NCBI GenBank assembly: GCA_025357945.1
Contig: JANYLJ010000057.1
Location: forward strand, 1 to 34,938
DNA: 34,938 nucleotides
Source: Gemmatimonadota bacterium
Lineage (GTDB): Bacteria; Gemmatimonadota; Gemmatimonadetes; Gemmatimonadales; GWC2-71-9
Direction of reading: 5' to 3'
This document shows, piece after piece, positions 8,133 to 16,600 of the stretch (the first letter of the stretch is position 1; every line of letters begins with the position of its first letter). The translations under genes were made by a program, and so were the position numbers. The notes under the pieces are model-generated. The model saw only the letters and a list, made by a program, of their open reading frames with translations. It ran no database searches and was not told where the DNA came from.

Positions 8133-9767
8133 GTGACGACGCCAACCATTCCGGTACCCACAACGCTCGACTTCACCGCAGCCGCCGGCTGGCCGGTCCG
8201 CGCAGCCGCGCACGTCCTCGGTGCCGGCTTGCTGCTCGCCGTACTGGTAGCGTTGCCGGTGGCGCCCACCGACCTCGACCGGCACCAGTTGCCCAAGGAA
8301 ACCGTCGTCCATCTGTTCACCTGGGTGGCGGTACTACTCGCCCGGCCGGTCCCGTCCCGCGGCCTGCGCCCGGCAGCATTCTGGTCGGTTACCGCGCTGC
8401 TCGTCATCACGATCGTGAGCGGCGTGATGGCGAGCAACGGCTGGCTCGCGCTGCGTGCCGGCTCGCTCGTCGTGACCGGAGTCGCCGCGTTCGTTACCGC
8501 GCGCTACCTCGCCGCCGCCGGCGTCGGCGCCATCGTGCTGTCCTGGTGCTGCGTGGCGGCCATCGTGGGTGCCGGCACCGGTCTAGCCCAGGTGTACGGC
8601 GTGCGAAGTGCCCTCTTCGCCGCAACGCGGATACCGGGCGGAACGTTCGGCAACCGCAACTTCATGGCGCACTTCGCCGGGCTCGGGCTCCCCGTGCTGA
8701 TGCTCGTCGCCTTGTCCGCGCGACGCCAGCTCGTCACCGTCGCGGTGAGCGTGGGGTGCGCCGTCCTGGTCGCCGCGATCGTCCTCTCCCGATCGCGCGC
8801 GGCGTGGGTCGGCTCGGGCAGCGGGACCCTGCTTTTCCTCGGGCTCTGCCTCGCGGCGCGCCGGCGCCACGCGCTGCCGGCACTCAGCCGGCGGGTGCTC
8901 ATCCTCGGCGGCATGATGACCGCCGGCGTCGTCGCGGCGATGGTAATTCCGAATCGACTCGCGTGGCGGTCGGCGTCGCCCTACCTCGACACTTTCACGG
9001 CGCTCGCCAATCACGATGAGGGTTCGGGCCACGGCCGCGTGCTGCAGTACCGGAACACGGTCCGCCTTGCCCGGCAACATCCGCTGTTCGGCGTTGGCCC
9101 TGGCAACTGGCCGGTGCGTTACGGCGAGGTGGCGCCGCCGAGCGATCCGACCTGGGTTTTTGGCGATGTCGTGCCGATCAATCCGTGGCCAAGCAGTGAC
9201 TGGATGGCGCTGCTCAGCGAGTTCGGTATCCTCGCGGTGTTGGCGGCGTTGCTGTTCGGTGTCGCGCTCGCGTGGCGCGGCCTGGCGGCGGCGCGTGGCA
9301 ACGGCGATCGCGTACTCGGTGGTGCCGCGCTGCTGGCGTTGCTCGCCGTCAGCTTCATCGAGGGTAACCTCGACGCGGTATTGCTGCTGCCGGTACCGCT
9401 GCTCTTCGTGGCGATGAGCGCCGGCGCATTGCTGCAGCGGAGCGACGACACGCCGGGCGCCGCCGCCATCCCGTTCGGCGCGCCGGCGCGCGCGGCATTT
9501 CTGCTGCCAGTGGTGCTCAGCGTGATCACGTTGCGCAGCGCGATGCAGACCGCGGCGTACACGGTCGCCGGCAGCGGCCGCTCAGTGGCGCGGCTGGCGT
9601 GGGCCGCACGAGTCGATCCCGGGAGCTATCCGATCCGGATTGCGCTGGCACAACGAGAATCGTGCGCCGACGCCAAGAACGACGTCATCGCCGCCGTCCG
9701 CATGGCGCCGACCTGGCCAGCGACGATCGCGGCAGCAAGGCGATGTGGCATCCGAATTCAGAAATAA
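8133..9767 (+). CDS. O-antigen ligase-like (Wzy_C) polytopic membrane protein
   Basis: The 544-residue protein begins at GTG (8133) and has roughly ten to twelve membrane segments. Landmarks of the WaaL/Wzy_C family are RIPGGTFGNRNFMAHFAGLGLP, VLSRSRAAWVG, RQHPLFGVGPGNWPVRY and a large periplasmic loop containing PINPWPSSDWMALLSEFGIL, corresponding to the family's N-H-N-x-Y-L region. Such proteins join sugar polymers to lipid A-core, polymerise O-units or glycosylate pilins. No other polysaccharide genes are nearby, and type IV pilin genes lie 13 kb away, so the acceptor is unclear. A TATGTT hexamer ends nine bases before the GTG and no Shine-Dalgarno is obvious. Confidence 0.82.
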   Translation: MTTPTIPVPTTLDFTAAAGWPVRAAAHVLGAGLLLAVLVALPVAPTDLDRHQLPKETVVHLFTWVAVLLARPVPSRGLRPAAFWSVTALLVITIVSGVMASNGWLALRAGSLVVTGVAAFVTARYLAAAGVGAIVLSWCCVAAIVGAGTGLAQVYGVRSALFAATRIPGGTFGNRNFMAHFAGLGLPVLMLVALSARRQLVTVAVSVGCAVLVAAIVLSRSRAAWVGSGSGTLLFLGLCLAARRRHALPALSRRVLILGGMMTAGVVAAMVIPNRLAWRSASPYLDTFTALANHDEGSGHGRVLQYRNTVRLARQHPLFGVGPGNWPVRYGEVAPPSDPTWVFGDVVPINPWPSSDWMALLSEFGILAVLAALLFGVALAWRGLAAARGNGDRVLGGAALLALLAVSFIEGNLDAVLLLPVPLLFVAMSAGALLQRSDDTPGAAAIPFGAPARAAFLLPVVLSVITLRSAMQTAAYTVAGSGRSVARLAWAARVDPGSYPIRIALAQRESCADAKNDVIAAVRMAPTWPATIAAARRCGIRIQK

Positions 9768-9881
9768 CCCGAGAGAGGAGAGAGGAGAGAGGAGAGCGTA
9801 ACGCAAGGCGGCAAGACCTGCGCACAGGACGATGGTGTTTCTCTCGTCTCTCGTCTCTCGTCTCTCCTCTCTCGTCTCTCG
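9768..9881. repeat. GAGAGAGGA / TCTCTCGTC inverted purine-pyrimidine tracts
   Basis: Between two convergent genes lie a run of GAGAGAGGAGA units (about 9771-9796) and a longer run of CTCTCGT units (about 9839-9880). They are imperfect reverse complements separated by about 42 bases. The tracts begin and end right at the two stop codons. They could form a long hairpin acting as a bidirectional terminator or mRNA 3'-end protector. A related sequence occurs between the convergent genes at 17527-17600. Confidence 0.7.
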
Positions 9882-10712
9882 TTACTTGCCCCATTCCGCC
9901 CAACTGCCATCGTAAATCGCGACCGGCGGCCCCACTGCTTGCGCACCGGATTCGCGCATCGTCTCGACCGCGAGCGCCAGCGCGCAGGCACTCGTCCCCG
10001 ACCCGCACATCGCGACGATCGGCTTCGCCACGTCGAGCCCGCGTTCGGCAAGCAGCGAACGCAGCGCTGCCGGCAGCCGCATCAGATGCGTCGCCGGATC
10101 GGTCAACTCCGTGTACGGCACGTTGCGGCTCCCGGGCACGTGGCCGCGGCGCAGTCCGGCACGTGGTTCGTCCACTTCGGCGTTGAAGCGAGGCGCCGGT
10201 CGGCAGTCGGCGACCTGTGCCAAGTCGGTTCCAGCGCCGATCCGCTCCACATCCGCGCGGTCGCGAACGAGGGTCCGGTCGATCATCGGCACGGGGTACC
10301 CGGTCGGCGTGCGACGCGCGGTCCCCCGTTGCACTGCGCGCGTCGCGGACGACCAGGCCCGAAAGCCCCCGTCCAACACGGCCACCTGTCGATGTCCGAA
10401 GACCCGGAACAGCCACCACACCCGTGCCGCGCTGAGGTTCACCCCGCTGCCGTCGTAGCAGACAACGCGGTCGGTCGGCCGGATCCCCAGCCGCTCCATC
10501 ATGGCGGCGAAGCGCTCCGCGGTCGGCAGCATGTGGGGGAGGTCGGTGTCCGGATCGCTCGCGGCATCAAGATCGAAACGAAGCGCCCCGGGAATGTGCG
10601 CCGCAAGGTACTCGGCGTCCCCATCTCGCCCCGCTGACGGCAGGTACCACGAACAATCCAGCACCACCACGTCCGGTTCGTGGCCATGCGACGTGACCCA
10701 GATCGGGGACAC
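9882..10712 (-). CDS. sseA: 3-Mercaptopyruvate-type sulfurtransferase
   Basis: This protein of about 276 residues has two rhodanese domains. The C-terminal active-site loop is CGSGTSA, the mercaptopyruvate type (CG[SA]GVTA), unlike the CRIGERS loop of the sulfurtransferase at 6623. It ends in IYDGSWAEWGK. The N-terminal domain has an inactive loop (YDGSGVNLSAARVWW). It would move sulfur from 3-mercaptopyruvate to thiols or cyanide. The start is uncertain. I use GTG at 10712 because homologues begin near (V)SPxW; the frame is open to 10799, which would overlap the divergent sufE start. It converges on the O-antigen ligase-like gene through the purine repeat region. Confidence 0.85.
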   Translation of the reverse strand: MSPIWVTSHGHEPDVVVLDCSWYLPSAGRDGDAEYLAAHIPGALRFDLDAASDPDTDLPHMLPTAERFAAMMERLGIRPTDRVVCYDGSGVNLSAARVWWLFRVFGHRQVAVLDGGFRAWSSATRAVQRGTARRTPTGYPVPMIDRTLVRDRADVERIGAGTDLAQVADCRPAPRFNAEVDEPRAGLRRGHVPGSRNVPYTELTDPATHLMRLPAALRSLLAERGLDVAKPIVAMCGSGTSACALALAVETMRESGAQAVGPPVAIYDGSWAEWGK

Positions 10713-10752
10713 GAGTGAGGTCAGACCGCTTGCCGCTGTAGATTCCAATGCG

Positions 10753-11169
10753 ATGCTCTTCGATTCCTTGATTGCGCGCTTCCGCGCGGCCGACCGCAAT
10801 ACCCGCCTCGAGACGCTGCTCGACTACTCCCGCAAGTTTCGAGACCTCCCCGCCGGCCTACCAGCAACCAGCGACCGCGAAGTACATCGGGTCACCGAGT
10901 GCCAGACCCCCGTCTTCCTCTGGATCGGCGCCGCGAACGGCGCCGTCACGATCCAGGCCGAGGTACCCCGGGAGTCGCCAACGGTGCGCGGTTTCGTTGC
11001 GCTCCTGCAACACCAGCTGACCGGCGCCACGCCCGCCGACGTGGCGGAGATCCCTGACGACCTGCTCGACCGGCTCGCGCTGACCGAGACGCTTGGCATG
11101 ACGCGGACCCAAGGGTTGACGGCCATTCTGGGGAGGGTGAAGCGGGGCGTCGCCGCTGCATCACCATAA
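10753..11169 (+). CDS. sufE: SufE-family cysteine desulfurase sulfur acceptor
   Basis: The 138-residue protein matches SufE in length and pattern. Cys50 in HRVTECQTPVFLW corresponds to the acceptor cysteine (GCQS in E. coli), followed by the FVALLQHQLTGATPADV helix region and the C-terminal LTETLGMTRTQGLTAILGRV. SufE takes persulfide sulfur from the SufS cysteine desulfurase for Fe-S cluster assembly. No sufBCDS is in the window, so it is an isolated copy. I start at the ATG at 10753; a TAGATT hexamer ends eight bases before it and there is no Shine-Dalgarno. It is divergent from the mercaptopyruvate-type sulfurtransferase, which may place the two under a shared control region. Confidence 0.9.
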   Translation: MLFDSLIARFRAADRNTRLETLLDYSRKFRDLPAGLPATSDREVHRVTECQTPVFLWIGAANGAVTIQAEVPRESPTVRGFVALLQHQLTGATPADVAEIPDDLLDRLALTETLGMTRTQGLTAILGRVKRGVAAASP

Positions 11170-11509
11170 CGTCGGGATCGCATCCGCGGAACCGGGCGCT
11201 CGCAAACCGCCCTCGACCCCGACGCCCGGTCCGGAAGCCGATCCCGTCCGCTGTTCCGTTTATTGGCGCAGACGTAGCGAAAACCCCAATTCGCCCACCG
11301 CGCCGAGAACCGGCAAGTCGTTGCCAGATCGTGACCTCAGCGTCATCGGGCAGTGTCTCCCGGCGGCAATCGTTCGTCCTCCCGGATGTGGCACGAAGTA
11401 TGTAGTACAGCGGATGCCGGTCGTGATGTTCACCGGCGAGTGCGACCGGGTCGATGCTGCGTGTCAGCGGGACGCGTAGCGGAACGACGCGGGAGTGAAG
11501 GAGGACCCG
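11170..11509. other. 340-base intergenic region without a recognisable gene
   Basis: No frame here has a credible start or family similarity. An 8-bp inverted repeat (ACCGGGCG 11191-11198, CGCCCGGT 11223-11230) lies 21 bases after the sufE stop. It could end sufE transcription but lacks a T-tract. A TGTAGTACA palindrome lies at 11401-11409. No convincing promoter for the small downstream gene was found. Confidence 0.5.
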
Positions 11510-11695
11510 ATGTTCGGCGATTCGATGTTTGATGAAGAGGACCGGCTCCGGCGAGCCGAAGAGGGACGCGAGGACGAAGACGTCACCGCGCCCGACGAGG
11601 AACTCGAGGACGTGACCGCCGCCGGCGGACTCGACGAAAAGTTGCGTCGCCGCCAGGCGGTCGCCCAGTTGCTCCGCGAAGTTGGAGGCTGCTGA
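11510..11695 (+). CDS. Small acidic hypothetical protein (61 aa)
   Basis: This tiny protein starts at the ATG at 11510, chosen because AAGGAGG (11498-11504) lies five bases upstream, the best Shine-Dalgarno in the window. It reads MFGDSMFDEEDRLRRAEEG and onward: about one third Asp/Glu in the first 40 residues, then a short basic helix (LDEKLRRRQAVAQLLREVGG). It has no membrane segment and one terminal cysteine. I do not recognise a family. The strong ribosome site and codon use support a real gene. It converges on the ABC exporter with nine bases between stops. Confidence 0.6.
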   Translation: MFGDSMFDEEDRLRRAEEGREDEDVTAPDEELEDVTAAGGLDEKLRRRQAVAQLLREVGGC

Positions 11696-11723
11696 CCGCC
11701 TGCGTTACGGACGCAGGCTGGTC
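11694..11723. terminator. Hairpin shared by two convergent stop codons
   Basis: GACC-GCCTGCGT (11694-11705), a TACGG loop and ACGCAGGC-T-GGTC (11711-11723) form a 12-bp stem with one bulged T. The hairpin begins inside the stop of the small acidic gene and covers the stop of the ABC exporter (11705-11707). Only short T-runs follow, so it may work as a weak bidirectional terminator or as a 3'-end barrier. Confidence 0.5.
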
Positions 11724-13546
11724 GCGCCTTTCAGTTCTTCTCCCGGATTCACATATCGATCCAGTGCCTGACGATACTGACGCTCATAAAGCGCCCGGTA
11801 GCGCCCCTCCAGCTCCAGCAATTCCTCGTGCGTTCCGCGTTCCGCGATCTCGCCTGCTTCGAGTACCAGGATCGTGTCCGCCGAGGCAATCGTCGATAGT
11901 CGGTGCGCGATGACGAAGGTGGTCCGGCCCGCCCGGAGGCGCGCCAGCCCTTCCTGGATCAGCGACTCGCTCTCGGAGTCCAGCGAGGACGTCGCCTCGT
12001 CCAGGATCAGGATCGCCGGATTGGCCAGGATCGCGCGCGCGATCGCCACGCGCTGGCGCTGCCCGCCGCTGAGCTTGACGCCCCGCTCCCCCACGATCGT
12101 CTGGTAGCCCAGCTCGAAGCGAAGCGCGAACTCGTCGCAGTGCGCCACCCGCGCCGCCTCGCGAACTTCGGCGTCACTCGCACCGGGTGCCGCAAAGCGG
12201 ATGTTTTCGAGGATGGTCCCGTCGAACAGGAAATTGTCCTGCAGCACGATGCCGAGGCGGCTGCGGTAGTCGCGCAGCCGGAGGCCAGCGAGGTCGCGCC
12301 CGTCAATCAGGATCCGCCCGGAATCGGGGTGATTGAACGCCATTACCAGTGAAACCAGGGTGCTCTTCCCCGAGCCGCTGGTGCCGACCAGTGCCGTGGT
12401 CGTTCCCGCCGGCGCGTCGAACGTGATGTCCTTGAGGACCGGAGTTCCGGCGTCGTAGCTGAAGGTCACATGCTCGAACTTCACGTCACCAATGATCTTG
12501 CCCGCGGGCTCACGATTGGCGTCATCGGCGTCTTCGGGCACCCACGAGCGCAGCTCGCGAATGCGGTCCAGGCCGGCGAACGCTTCGGTGATCTGCGTGC
12601 CAATCGACGCGATCTGGATCAGTGGCGCCGCGACGAGGCCGGTGAAGAGGACGTACTGGAAGAGCTGGCCCACCGTCATCCGGCCCGCGAGGATGTCGCG
12701 TCCGCCGACGATGATGATCAGCGTACCAATGAGCCCCACGATCACGGTGGAGAGCGCGGTGGTCGCTGAAATTCCCGTCATCGTTGCCGCGACGTTCCGG
12801 AACAGCTTGTTGGCGCCGCGCGTAAAGCCGAGTTTCTCACGTCGCTCGGCGGCGTACGCCTTGACGACGCGAATGCCGGAGATGCTCTCCACCAGCCGAC
12901 CGGTCACTTCGGCGTTCAGCTGGCCGCGCGCCCGGAAGATCGGCCGCAGCTTGGCGAACGCGACCGCCATGCCAACCGCGAAGCCGAGGAGCAACACCAG
13001 CGTGAACGCGGTGAGTCGCCAGTTGAGCGACACCAGCCAGACAAACGCGACGATCGCCGTCAACGTGCCGCCAACCAGCTGCACCAATCCCGTTCCGATC
13101 AGGTTCCGGATCCCTTCCGCATCGTTCATCACGCGGGATACGAGTTGGCCCGTCTGGGTTGCATCGAACATGCGGACCGGCAGCCGGATCAGGTGCGCCT
13201 GCACGGTGCGCCGCATTTCCGTGATGGCCTTCTGCGCCGCAACCCCGAGAATCTGAGACAGGCCGAAGGACGACGCGGCCTGAAAAAGCGTCGCGACGCC
13301 AACCACCGCAGCCACCACCCAGAGCAGGTGGGCGTCCTTGGACGGCAGCACCGTGTCGATCAGGTACTTGGTTGAGCCAGGAAGGACCAGTCCGGCGGCT
13401 CGATTGACCAGCATGAGCGCGAGCCCGACGCCAAGTCGTTTCCGGTGGAGCCAAAGGAGTTCGCGGGCTTCGCGCCAGACGACGTCGCGGCTGAGCTTCT
13501 TCTTGGGGGGATCGACGGGCTTGGCGGGTTTGGCGGGAGCAGTCAT
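11705..13546 (-). CDS. ABC exporter, fused membrane and ATPase domains (MsbA-like)
   Basis: The 613-residue half-transporter has a type I exporter membrane domain with six segments (about 35-330). The nucleotide-binding domain shows Walker A VGTSGSGKST (about 387-396), Q-loop VLQDNFLF (about 434-441), signature LSGGQRQR (about 492-499), Walker B AILILDEATSSLD (about 511-523) and H-loop IAHRLST (about 547-553). All catalytic positions are intact. It should work as a homodimer exporting a lipid, drug or peptide; MsbA-like lipid export is plausible but sequence alone does not fix the substrate. The cytoplasmic N-terminus is Pro/Lys-rich. The start ATG lacks a Shine-Dalgarno and has TATCTT six bases upstream. 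Confidence 0.92.
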   Translation of the reverse strand: MTAPAKPAKPVDPPKKKLSRDVVWREARELLWLHRKRLGVGLALMLVNRAAGLVLPGSTKYLIDTVLPSKDAHLLWVVAAVVGVATLFQAASSFGLSQILGVAAQKAITEMRRTVQAHLIRLPVRMFDATQTGQLVSRVMNDAEGIRNLIGTGLVQLVGGTLTAIVAFVWLVSLNWRLTAFTLVLLLGFAVGMAVAFAKLRPIFRARGQLNAEVTGRLVESISGIRVVKAYAAERREKLGFTRGANKLFRNVAATMTGISATTALSTVIVGLIGTLIIIVGGRDILAGRMTVGQLFQYVLFTGLVAAPLIQIASIGTQITEAFAGLDRIRELRSWVPEDADDANREPAGKIIGDVKFEHVTFSYDAGTPVLKDITFDAPAGTTTALVGTSGSGKSTLVSLVMAFNHPDSGRILIDGRDLAGLRLRDYRSRLGIVLQDNFLFDGTILENIRFAAPGASDAEVREAARVAHCDEFALRFELGYQTIVGERGVKLSGGQRQRVAIARAILANPAILILDEATSSLDSESESLIQEGLARLRAGRTTFVIAHRLSTIASADTILVLEAGEIAERGTHEELLELEGRYRALYERQYRQALDRYVNPGEELKGATSLRP

Positions 13547-13552
13547 CGGGGG

Positions 13553-13558
13553 AAGATA
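13553..13558 (-). promoter_or_regulatory. -10-like TATCTT directly before ABC exporter (leaderless candidate)
   Basis: TATCTT (13558-13553, minus strand) is followed by CCCCCG and the ATG at 13546, a six-base spacing. The spacer cannot pair with the 16S anti-Shine-Dalgarno. The arrangement matches those before icd, EamA and arsR. Confidence 0.5.
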
Positions 13559-13677
13559 AGGACGGGACGCCGGATGAGAGCCTCAACTTTTCCCGCCGAC
13601 CCGCCGTACCAAGGCCGAGGTGCGACTGGGCGCTTCCGCTGAGGCTCGCGCCGCTGACCCCGACTCCGGGACATGAC

Positions 13678-16600
13678 ATGCTCGCTCGTTTCCCAGCTTG
13701 GTCCACGAGCGCGTTGGCACTATTGCTCGTGTTCAGCGCGATCACCGCCCGACCGCTGCACGCCCAGAGCACCGACATCATCGTCGGCACGGTCACCGAC
13801 GGCGCCGGCAAGCCGGTCGCCGGGGCGAAGGTCGACGCGTTCAGCATCGAAACTGAAGTCACCCGGTCCGGGATCACGAACGACAAGGGTCAGTATCGCA
13901 TCGTCTTCCCCGACGGCACCGGCCAGTACCGCATCAGCGTCAAGGCGATCGGCAAGAATCCCCAGATCTTCAACGTCGCGCGCGGCACCGACGACGATCG
14001 TATCGTCCTGAACATCAAGCTCGGCGACCAGCCGATCCAGCTGACGGACCTGGTGGCGAATGCGGGACGCCGGCCCAACGCCGACCAGCTCGACCAGCGA
14101 ACCTCTGCCGGCGAAACGTCGCGCTCGTTGACGGGCGACCAGGCGATGCGCCTGCCGATCGACGCTGGTGATCTCGCCATGCTCGCGGCACTCGCCCCAG
14201 GCGTGATCCTGACCGCCGGGACCGACTCGACCTCCGCGACGTTCTCGGTAGCAGGCCAGAGCGCGGCCGGAAACACCTACGTGGTCAACGGCCAGACGAC
14301 CACCAGCAGCACCGTGCCGCAGGACGCCGTTGGCCGGACCCGCGTGATCACCAACAGCTACGACGTCGCCCGCGGCAACTTTTCAGGTGGTATGGTGCAG
14401 GTCACCACCAAGGGCGGCAGCAATCGCGTCAGCGGCTCACTGAGCAGCGGGCTGCAGGACAAGAACCTGTCGTGGGGCGGCAACACCAGCAGCAGCTTCG
14501 GCGCAGGCCAGACGAACGAGAGCTTTGGCGGCGGCTTCGGCGGCCCGCTCAAGCGCGACAAGGTCTTTCTGTTCGGCGGCTTCAATGTCAGTCGCCGGAT
14601 CAACCCGATTCCGTCACTCGACATTGCCGATGCCGCAACGTTGTCGCGCCTCGGTGCGTCAACGGACTCGGTCAACAAGTTCATCCAACTGGTCAAGAAC
14701 ACCGGGCTGACCGGGCAGGCCGGGACGATCGCGTCGGACCGCAACACCGATGCGTTCAGTAGCATCGTCCGGTTCGACTGGAACGCCGGGCAGGTCCATT
14801 CGGTGATTTTCACCGGCCAGTTACGGCTCAATGGTACCGATCCGCAGAGCATCGGTTCGACCTCGCTGCCGCAGGTTGGTGGCAACAACACCGGTAACAG
14901 CGGCAGCGGCGGCCTGCGCGTCACGTCGCGCTTCGCGAATGGAATGATCAACAGCTTCGTCGGCGGCTACACGTCGAGCGACAATCACTCGACGCCGTTC
15001 CTCTCCGTCCCGGTCGGCCGGGTCACCAATTATTCACCCGACACGCTGGGCGGGGTCTCGACGACCACGTTCGGCTTCGGCGGCAACTCCGGCATGCCGC
15101 GGACGAGCAATACCCGGACCCTGGAGATCGCCAACGAACTTTCGTACAGCACCGGGTCCGGCACCCATCGGTACGCCCTCGGGTTGTACGGCAACCAGAG
15201 CGACTTCACCCAGGACGTGACGAGCAATCGCTACGGCACCTTCGCCTACGCCACGCTGGCCGACTTCCAGAACAATGTCGCCGCGTCGTTCTCGCGCACG
15301 TTGCAGCCGAGCGTCCGCTCTGGCGGCATCATGAATGAGGCGATCTACCTCAGCGATGCCTGGCGGCCGCGTACGGCGAGCAACAACAGCAACGGCGGTG
15401 GTGGTGGTGGTCCCGGCGGCGGTGGTCCCGAGGGCGGCGGCCGCGGCGGTCGCGGTGGATTCGGCGGCTTCGGCGGCGGCAACGGCGGCGGCAACCTGCA
15501 GCTGAACTACGGCCTGCGGCTCGAGCACTCCTCGTACACCGGGGCACCGGCGCGCAACGACGCCGTGTTCAACGAATTCGGGCTCGACACTCACGCGCTG
15601 CCGACCGAGGTCTACCTGTCACCGCGCGCCGGCTTCAGCTACTCGATCGCCGCACCGGAGCAGCAGGGACAGGCCCAGCGCGGCTTCGCGCCGCCGCTGC
15701 TGACAGTCCGTGGCGGGTTCGGCATCTTCCGCGGCACCATGCCATCGACACTGCCCGGCACCGCGCAGTCGCAGTCCGGCCTGGTCGGCTCGCAGGTGCA
15801 ACTGCTCTGCACCGGCGCGGCCGTGCCGATCGCCACTTTCCAGGATTACATCAGCCACCCCGAAGACATTCCGAGTCAGTGCCTCAACAACCAATCGACG
15901 CCAGTCATTACGGGCACGCCAAGCATCACCGGTTACGACCCGCACTACGGTGCGGCGAAGACCAAGCGCCTGTCGTTCGGTCTGACCCGGCGCATTACGC
16001 AGCGGGTGCAGTTCAGCATGGACGCCTCGTATGTGCGCGGTGTGGGCCAGAGCGCCTCGACGGACCTGAACCTCAACACCGACGCGGTGCGCTTCCGACT
16101 TGATAACGAGGCGAACCGTCCGGTCTACGCCGATCCGGCGCAGATCGTCCCGACCACCGGTCAGGTGCCGCTCTCGGCGTCGCGGCGCGACGTCGCCTAC
16201 GGTACCGTCAGCCGGGTGTTCAGCGGGCTGGAGAACGAAACGAAGCAGGTCACGTTCAACGTCGCGGGCACGACCGTGAAGCAGGTCAGCCTCAACCTGT
16301 CGTACACGCTGATGTTCGCCCGTGACCAGGGCGGCGCGGGCGGTGGCTTTGGCAGCGGTGGCTTCGGGGGTGGCAACCTGACCGACGGCAACCCGAATGA
16401 ATTCAATTGGGCTCGGTCGAACAGCGACCGCCGCCACAACTTCCAGACCTCGATCCTCTGGCCGGTCACGCCCGCCTTCGAACTCGGCTTGACTGCCGGC
16501 ATGCAGTCGGGTTCGCCGTACACGCCGGTCGTATCGGGCGACATTAACGGCGACGGGTCGCGGGGCAATGATCGCGCCTTCATCTACAATCCCGCGACGA

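Noticed and set aside
9771-9880. Possible CRISPR or microsatellite array in the GAGAGAGGA tracts
   Set aside because: There are no spacers of constant length, units are 7-9 bases and the two tracts are inverted; it is an imperfect inverted simple repeat.
11191-11230. Intrinsic terminator for sufE
   Set aside because: The 8-bp inverted repeat has a 24-base loop and no T-tract, so it is noted only in the intergenic description.
14641-15594. Antisense frames inside the receptor gene encoding Ala/Thr-rich peptides
   Set aside because: They mirror the glycine-rich GGC/GGT runs of the receptor and have no start signals.
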